In this document: positions 13,249 through 18,239 of the stretch, piece after piece
Layout: each line of letters begins with the position of its first letter
Numbering within the stretch: the stretch's first letter is position 1
Assembly: GCA_028067895.1 (NCBI GenBank)
Contig: JAPTUI010000102.1
Coordinates: forward strand, 1 to 18,239
DNA from: Pseudomonadota bacterium
Lineage (GTDB): Bacteria; Pseudomonadota; Gammaproteobacteria; Steroidobacterales; Steroidobacteraceae
Length of the DNA stretch: 18,239 nucleotides
Direction of reading: 5' to 3'
Position numbers and translations under genes: made by a program
The notes under the pieces: model-generated
Databases searched by the model: none
Seen by the model: only the letters and a program-made list of their open reading frames with translations
Told to the model about the DNA's origin: nothing

Positions 13249-15210
13249 ATGAAGCGAGATCGCGACGGCCGGTTCCGGCCGCGAGTGGGGCCGCCTCGAG
13301 CGCGCGGAGACGCGAGCAGCCAGCGGCTCGTCGGCCGCGTTGTCCGCGCTGCCTCGCGCTCAGGGAAGTCGCTGGGCTACCGCGCGGCACGCGCTCGCCC
13401 CGGAGCACGGCTTGGGCGAGGTTATGCGGCCGCGGGCCTGGCCGCTCGAGCTCTCGGGCCTCGGTCGCGGCGGGCGATCGTGAAGGTCCGCATCGTCCAG
13501 CATGCGCGGGTCCGCCCTGCCTCTCTCAAGGAGAATCTCGACTACATCGAGCGGGACGGCGTGCAGCCGGATGGCAGCCCCGGTCGCCTCGAGGCGGCAG
13601 AGCAGGAAGAGATAGACGCCGAGACCTTCGCGCGCCGGATCGAGCCCGACCGGCATCACTTCAAGATCATCGTCTCGCCGGAGGATGGCGCGCAGATCGG
13701 CGACCTCAAGTCCTACACCCGCGAGCTCATGGCGCAGGTGGAGCGCGACCTGGGGACGCGGCTCGAATGGGTGGCGACCGATCACTGGGACACCGACAAT
13801 CCCCACATCCACATCCTTCTCCGAGGAAAGGACGAGGCGGGTGAGGACCTCGTCATCGCCGGTGACTACATTGCGCACGGCATGCGCCATCGCGCCGCGG
13901 AGCTCGCCACGCGCTGGCTCGGGCCGCGGACCGAGCGGGAGATCCGGGAGGGTCTGACGCATGAGGTGGACCAGGAGCGGTGGACGAGCCTCGACCGTAC
14001 CCTGCAACGAAGCGCGCAGGACGGCACTCTGGACCTCACCGCGCTTTCGACCGCAATCCAGGACCGAGAGCATCGAGCCCTCCTGGTCGGCCGTCTGCAA
14101 CGTCTCGGCGAGCTCGGCCTCGCCGAGCGCCTTTCGCCGAACCGATGGCAGCTCTCGCGAGAGCTCGAGCCGTTCCTGCGCGCCATGGGGGAGCGGGGCG
14201 ACATCATCCGTCGCATGCAGCGCGCGCTCGGAGGCGAGCGCCGTGAGCTCGCCACCTTCGGCAGTACCGAGCTTCCTGAGTCCGTCACGGGGCGCCTCGC
14301 CGGCAAGGGCATCGTCGATCCCCTCTACGATCGCGGATACCTGATCGTGGACGGAATCGACGGTCGTGCCTACCACATCGGCGTGCCCTCTCGGGTGGAC
14401 CTCGGTGGACTGCCGGTCGGAGCGATCGTCACGGTGAGCAACGGCCCGAAGCCTCGCCCAGCGGATCGGACGATCGCAGAGCTGGCGCACGATGGCATCT
14501 ACCGAACGTCCGAGCACCTTGCGGAAGCGCGGGCCAAGGATCGGCCGGGACGCGACCCGGAGGGATTCGTCGAGGCTCACGTGCGAAGGCTGGAGGCTCT
14601 GCGCCGCGCTGGCATCGTCGAGCGCCTGCAGGAAGGCGTCTGGAGGGTGCCCGGGGACCTGATCGAGCGCGGACGAGCTTATGACGCGCGCCGTGCCGGC
14701 GGTATCCAGGTGGAAGTTCGGTCTTACCTTCCGATCGAACGCCAAGTGCGTGCGGTCGGCGCCACATGGCTTGATCGTCTATTGGTGGATCAGCGAGACG
14801 ACCTTCCGCCGACGGGCTTTGGTTCCGAGGTGCACGCGGTGCTCGCTGAACGGGAGGAATTCCTCGTCCGAGAAGGTTTGGCCGAGCGCCGCGGACAACG
14901 GACCGCTCTCGCACGAAATCTTCTCGCAACCCTGAAAGCGCGCGACCTTGACGGCGCCGCTGCCAAGATTCAGGCTGAAAGCGGGCTCATCTATCGACCC
15001 GTCGTAGATGGCGTACCAATCTCCGGTACTCTCCGGCCATCTGTCCTCTTGGCGAGCGGGCGATTTGCGATGCTGGACGACGGTGTGGGGTTCAGCTTGG
15101 TTCCGTGGCGGCCCATTGTCGAGGAACGCGCCGGTCAGGTCATCACGGCGGTTACGCGAGGAGACCGCGTGTCATGGAATTTCTCGCGGCGACGCGGCAT
15201 GTCGCGTTAA
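13249..15210 (+). CDS. DUF3363 relaxase (VirD2-like), conjugal transfer
   Basis: A 653-residue relaxase that would nick oriT and lead DNA transfer. In the N-terminal 200 residues, NLDYIERDG holds the candidate catalytic Tyr99, RHHFKIIVSPEDG carries His136-His137, and VATDHWDTDNPHIHILLRG gives His179 and the HIH metal motif (186, 188). The rest (about 200-650) is the DUF3363 region, ending in LVPWRP and GDRVSWNF as in the family. ATG 13249 is chosen because the family starts at a short basic leader RFRPRVGPPRARG. GTG 13204, with aagga eight bases before it, is an alternative start that adds 15 residues. The gene is intact; traG normally follows directly, but here the RT cassette intervenes. 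Confidence 0.93.
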   Translation: MKRDRDGRFRPRVGPPRARGDASSQRLVGRVVRAASRSGKSLGYRAARARPGARLGRGYAAAGLAARALGPRSRRAIVKVRIVQHARVRPASLKENLDYIERDGVQPDGSPGRLEAAEQEEIDAETFARRIEPDRHHFKIIVSPEDGAQIGDLKSYTRELMAQVERDLGTRLEWVATDHWDTDNPHIHILLRGKDEAGEDLVIAGDYIAHGMRHRAAELATRWLGPRTEREIREGLTHEVDQERWTSLDRTLQRSAQDGTLDLTALSTAIQDREHRALLVGRLQRLGELGLAERLSPNRWQLSRELEPFLRAMGERGDIIRRMQRALGGERRELATFGSTELPESVTGRLAGKGIVDPLYDRGYLIVDGIDGRAYHIGVPSRVDLGGLPVGAIVTVSNGPKPRPADRTIAELAHDGIYRTSEHLAEARAKDRPGRDPEGFVEAHVRRLEALRRAGIVERLQEGVWRVPGDLIERGRAYDARRAGGIQVEVRSYLPIERQVRAVGATWLDRLLVDQRDDLPPTGFGSEVHAVLAEREEFLVREGLAERRGQRTALARNLLATLKARDLDGAAAKIQAESGLIYRPVVDGVPISGTLRPSVLLASGRFAMLDDGVGFSLVPWRPIVEERAGQVITAVTRGDRVSWNFSRRRGMSR

Positions 15211-15263
15211 CGCTGTGCGGTGACCTCTCGACTGATATCAGTTGCTCACGGCGAGGATTCGCC

Positions 15264-16013
15264 TCAAGACCTGCGCTCGCCAACCATAGATGAAAACAGC
15301 TCAAGGAGTTCCACTTTGGACTTTCCGTCGCCGGCAACTGCAATGATCTCATTGAAAGGGATCGCTACAATGCAATTCAAACGCGGATTCATCAGCACTA
15401 CTTCGGACCACTCTGGTGATCCGTTTTCCACTGATCGGGCGTAGCTCAGAAGCCAATACATGATCGTCTGGCGATAGTCAGCGGAGGAGAAATGCTTGTT
15501 CGTACACTTCACTTCGATGAGCCGAGTGCCGACGGAAAAATCGCCGACACTGGATGCGACCCACTGATAGCCAGGAATTGCTGGTGAACGGACCAAGTGC
15601 TCACCGGGCGCACCGTCGTCGGCCAGTTGCCGCAGCATAATCGCAAGATTTCGGGCGACGGCCAAGGCCGCTGTCCTGTCGGCTGGCGATAGTGTTTCAG
15701 GCACTTGCGCATCGAAGTGCCGCCGCTGCCTCGCAGCGGCCATTTCTAAGCAGACGCTCCAAGTGACGGTCAGGTTGCCAGTTACTAGCTGTTCTGCAGC
15801 TGCTACAGCTACCTCAAACAGCATCGCGCGCTGCAACTCGCTTGCTTCGATGAGGCTCTGTGAAACCGCCTTGCAGTCAGGAGCTGGGCGTCCCTTTCGA
15901 TTGAAATGAGCGACGACGCCTGGAACGAGCTGCGGAAACAGATTATCGAGTATGCCCGGGATGTCGCGCGCGAGTGTACGGGGGTCGTTGGTCGGAAGCC
16001 GGGCCGCGGTCAT
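15264..16013 (-). CDS. PD-(D/E)XK nuclease-like partner of the RT
   Basis: A 249-residue protein coupled to the RT by an ATGA overlap (ATG 16013 inside the RT stop). The C-terminal half has the restriction-fold signature: Asp158 (VGDFSVGTRL), Glu167-x-Lys169 (LIEVKCTNK), then Gln182 and Tyr186 in RQTIMYWLL, a QxxxY motif as in RecB- and Cas4-like nucleases. The N-terminal part (about 15-140) is helical, without a recognised domain. I infer a DNA- or RNA-cutting effector. The frame is open upstream to 16082, but that start lies within the RT and gives a worse start. The gene is AT-richer than its surroundings. Confidence 0.72.
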   Translation of the reverse strand: MTAARLPTNDPRTLARDIPGILDNLFPQLVPGVVAHFNRKGRPAPDCKAVSQSLIEASELQRAMLFEVAVAAAEQLVTGNLTVTWSVCLEMAAARQRRHFDAQVPETLSPADRTAALAVARNLAIMLRQLADDGAPGEHLVRSPAIPGYQWVASSVGDFSVGTRLIEVKCTNKHFSSADYRQTIMYWLLSYARSVENGSPEWSEVVLMNPRLNCIVAIPFNEIIAVAGDGKSKVELLELFSSMVGERRS

Positions 16014-17635
16014 GTGTCGTTCCATGCCGCATAAACGGCAGCGAACGTCGGCTTGTTCGGCCGCTCTATGCCAAGTTGCCACGCTTGCGCAAGACTGTTC
16101 CGGACCTGTGTACGGAACTTCTGTCCCTCATCGTCAAAGTTTTCAGCAGCAAACCAGAGCATTCGTTGCTCGTCCGGCAGCAAGGAATTCCACTTGTTGC
16201 GTTCGCGCGTAAAGCTTGGGCGGTCTCGCCATGTTCCCCAGCAGTCGATACATGCCCTCCTAACCGTCTGGGACGTCGTGGACGAGTAGATGCCGTAGAC
16301 ATACTGCGCACGCACGTCGGTTCGCGTGAAGCGAATTGTTCTAAGATAGTGAAGTTGGCTCGCTTCGGCAGTTAAGAGGTGCGGAGAGTGACTTGGGATT
16401 GCGTCTAGTAGTTGGTCTAGATCCGTAAAGATTGCTCGAAACGTGTCGTCTGATCTAACTTGCGCGATGCCTCTCATGATAGTGGACCAGGACGCTCGGA
16501 AAGCATGAAGATTCTGCTGTGACAGGAGGGTCCTGATGAGTTGTATGGCGACCTTTGGTTCATGTAGCTTCAAAGTTCGCGAGATCTGCGAAACCGAGAA
16601 GGCGTCGGGTTGCGCTTTCTGAAGTTCCAAATCGAGGAGTGCTCCGATATTGAGACTCCCAACGACCTGCTTAAGCTCCTCGTAGTCGGACTGCGCCGTA
16701 TCGGAATAGGCGTCAAAGTGAAGATCGATCTCGAGAAGTTTGTTCGTCTCGTCGCCGGCGGTACCCAGCTGAGTGCGAACATAGTCGAGGTAGTGTTTCG
16801 AGGTGAGCAGAATTGTCTTTGTTCGGTTGAGCGTGAGGCCGTAGTCGGCCAGGGAGTGAGCGAGAATCGAAAGCGCCCGGTATGCTTCCGCTTGCGTTGG
16901 CGTAATTAATACGAAATCGTCTACGTAGCGTCGCCACATCAGCTTGGCGTCGGTGAGTTGCTGGTCGACGAGCGACAAGAGTAGTTCAGCGAGAATTCGA
17001 GAACACTGCCCTCCGACGGGTAGGCCGAATGACCGCCCGGCGGCGAATCGACTGAGGAAGCGATCGACCTGTGCTGAGACCGTCCCGTCGCCTTGGAACA
17101 GGTCATTGATGGAATTCTCGATCCGATGGTGAGACACGTGCTCGTAGAAGCTCGAGATGTCGGTTTGCACGACAATTGCGCCTTCTCTCTGCGCTATGCA
17201 TTCGGCTACTGTGGCCTCTCGAAACGCCCGCCACGATGCGTCTTTGACGAACAGGCCGTCACCCTGCAGTGCGAATCGGTACGAGTGAGCGCGGGCGCTG
17301 CGAATGGGTTCAAGGGCTTCGGCGATCGCGATTCCCAAACCGTTGAAGTACAGATTCCAGAAAGGATGGATCTTCGTAGTGATGCGGAATCCCGCTGGGC
17401 CAGTCGGAGCCAGCAGCCGTTCGGAGAAAATGTTTAGCGAGCTGATCGCCTTTCTCGCGTCAGCGGCACTCCCCTGAATGAGCTCCCGGCAGAACTCAAA
17501 TGCAATGTTCGCCAGAACCTCTTCGTTCTGCTTGATAAATCTATTGTCAATATCGAAGGGTAGTGTGTCGTTGTCGCCATGCGTCCCTATATCTACCGCC
17601 GCCCGCCGGAAATGGTCTAATTTAACTTTTGGCAT
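16010..17635 (-). CDS. Reverse transcriptase, probable defence-associated (UG/DRT-type)
   Basis: A 541-residue RT. Motifs: Asp159 in VQTDISSFYEH, GLPVGGQCSRILAELLL (204-220), YVDDFVLI with Asp239 and Asp240, and GLTLNRTKT (266-274). The 260-residue remainder has paired helices (SISRTLKLHEPKVAIQLIR, VRRACIDCWGTWRD, DEQRMLWFAAENF), as in HEAT/ARM-like tails of unknown-group RTs. There is no maturase (X/En) domain and no retron msr/msd pattern, so this is not a group II intron or typical retron. It is followed by a nuclease gene in overlap, and preceded by a leader of about 130 bases with a TATAAT at 17774-17779. I infer anti-phage function; the exact class cannot be assigned by eye. Confidence 0.88.
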   Translation of the reverse strand: MPKVKLDHFRRAAVDIGTHGDNDTLPFDIDNRFIKQNEEVLANIAFEFCRELIQGSAADARKAISSLNIFSERLLAPTGPAGFRITTKIHPFWNLYFNGLGIAIAEALEPIRSARAHSYRFALQGDGLFVKDASWRAFREATVAECIAQREGAIVVQTDISSFYEHVSHHRIENSINDLFQGDGTVSAQVDRFLSRFAAGRSFGLPVGGQCSRILAELLLSLVDQQLTDAKLMWRRYVDDFVLITPTQAEAYRALSILAHSLADYGLTLNRTKTILLTSKHYLDYVRTQLGTAGDETNKLLEIDLHFDAYSDTAQSDYEELKQVVGSLNIGALLDLELQKAQPDAFSVSQISRTLKLHEPKVAIQLIRTLLSQQNLHAFRASWSTIMRGIAQVRSDDTFRAIFTDLDQLLDAIPSHSPHLLTAEASQLHYLRTIRFTRTDVRAQYVYGIYSSTTSQTVRRACIDCWGTWRDRPSFTRERNKWNSLLPDEQRMLWFAAENFDDEGQKFRTQVRNSLAQAWQLGIERPNKPTFAAVYAAWNDT

Positions 17636-17766
17636 GGTGCCGCTGAATGCCTACGTTCTAAGTTGATCACCGCCCGAGACGAGGTGGCCGTTTATCGGGA
17701 CCTATGTAGGTTCAAGAAGTCGATTACGCTGCGACGGTTGTTCTGAAACCCTGCCCCACTACGCTG
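17636..17766 (-). promoter_or_regulatory. RT operon leader, possible noncoding RNA
   Basis: Upstream of the RT start (minus strand), a perfect -10 TATAAT sits at 17774-17779; the -35 box is poor. A transcript from about 17766 would have a leader of some 131 bases before ATG 17635. The ribosome site near the ATG is weak. Short complementary pieces exist, such as cctac and gtagg, and cccga and tcggg, but no strong stem. Some defence RTs use an upstream noncoding RNA as template, so this leader is a candidate. Confidence 0.35.
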
Positions 17767-17779
17767 GCGCACTATTATA

Positions 17780-18181
17780 GGCTTGGATGGCCGTATCCCG
17801 AGGGAAACCCCTCCGGCGCCGACACCACATCGATCGCGGCAAGACTTCTCGATCGTCCGCTTACAGGAAGTCTAGCCGGGCCCTGGACGATCTACCCGTG
17901 GCTACCCCGCGGCGCTCTGAGCCGTTGACCGACGCGCTTATACGCCTCGGTCTGCCCGGCGGATCCCGATATACCGTCGACGCTATCCCTCGAGTGCTGC
18001 CCAGTACTCGAGCGTGAATGGCATGCGCCGCAACGCGCTCTGGTTCGTCGAGACTTCCATCAATTCCATGCTGAGCATCTTCGTTGCGAAGATCGGCTTT
18101 GACCTGACCTGATACCTCCGAAATCCTCTCCCCCCGCGCCGGCAAGCAGCTCGCCGGCACGCGTAGCGGAGGCATTTCGGT
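17780..18181. other. Noncoding or decayed stretch before traG
   Basis: No frame on either strand is recognisable. CTCGAGTGCT at 17991-18000 and AGTACTCGAG at 18005-18014 pair with one G-U, forming a hairpin with a four-base loop. A GCCGGC inverted repeat spans roughly 18138-18157, just before the traG ribosome site. The stretch may hold the traG promoter and leftovers of the sequence that separated the relaxase and traG before insertion. Confidence 0.35.
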
Positions 18182-18239
18182 GTGACCCCGACCAAGGTAC
18201 TCATCGGCCAGATCCTGATCGTCTTCGGGATCGTGCTGG
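18182..18239 (+). CDS. traG: TraG/VirD4-like coupling protein, 5' end
   Basis: The gene starts at GTG 18182 with ggagg at 18168-18172 and runs off the window. The 19 visible residues, MTPTKVLIGQILIVFGIVL, form the start of a membrane helix and match the beginning of TraG coupling proteins of Tn4371-type ICEs. The coupling protein would bring the relaxase-DNA complex to the secretion channel. The position after the relaxase supports the call. Only the N-terminus is available, so confidence is limited. Confidence 0.65.
   Translation, partial: MTPTKVLIGQILIVFGIVL

Noticed and set aside
13360..14745. 461-codon minus-strand frame
   Set aside because: Antisense shadow of the relaxase, which has complete motifs on the plus strand.
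15264..17635. Group II intron or retron
   Set aside because: The RT lacks maturase and endonuclease domains, there is no intron domain V near its 3' end, and no msr/msd inverted-repeat pattern was seen before it.
17861..18175. 104-codon minus-strand frame
   Set aside because: No recognisable motif, no ribosome site, and a second overlapping minus frame reads equally well; treated as noncoding.

Overview
The window is GC-rich DNA with the codon bias of a high-GC proteobacterium, probably a gamma- or betaproteobacterium of the kind that carries Tn4371-type integrative and conjugative elements (ICEs). This is inferred from gene content; no taxonomic marker is present. The right-hand part, from about 5 kb onward, is read as ICE: radC, a DUF2958 gene, an AlpA-like HTH gene, repA of the RPA family, traF, a VirB1-like transglycosylase, a DUF3363 relaxase and the start of traG, in an order usual for that family.

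Layout. 1-673: 3' part of an AAA-type ATPase-like gene. 630-980 (minus): single-domain DUF190 protein. 1215-1970: decayed DNA with a probable frameshifted acyl-CoA thioesterase remnant. 1971-4611: a fluoride-resistance locus, with a clear fluoride (crcB) riboswitch, a small ORF, a broken ilvD fragment, two CrcB/Fluc genes and a protein of three DUF190 domains; the last three genes are joined by 4-bp stop/start overlaps. 4612-5131: no gene seen. 5132-9682: radC, an SDR oxidoreductase, a ribbon-helix-helix regulator with a perfect palindromic operator, two coupled small ORFs, small proteins around an XRE regulator with its own operator array, a tiny membrane protein, and a DUF2958 gene with a frameshift. 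9714-10130 (minus): primase/Toprim-type N-terminal remnant with an in-frame stop. 10284-11429: HTH gene and repA, followed by three iteron-like repeats. 11659-15210: traF, slt, relaxase. 15264-17635 (minus): two-gene reverse transcriptase plus PD-(D/E)XK nuclease operon. 18182-end: start of traG.

How it works together. The fluoride genes would be switched on by fluoride through the riboswitch. RepA with iterons suggests the excised element can replicate; TraF, the transglycosylase, the relaxase and TraG belong to mobilisation and conjugation. The most interesting part is the RT-nuclease pair. It is visibly more AT-rich than its neighbours, lies on the opposite strand and sits between relaxase and traG, where it looks like inserted cargo. 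The RT has YVDD and a long helical C-terminal region. The second gene overlaps the RT stop codon (ATGA) and encodes a protein with the D...ExK...QxxxY signature of a Cas4/RecB-type nuclease. I infer an anti-phage (defence-associated RT) system, possibly of an undescribed subtype.
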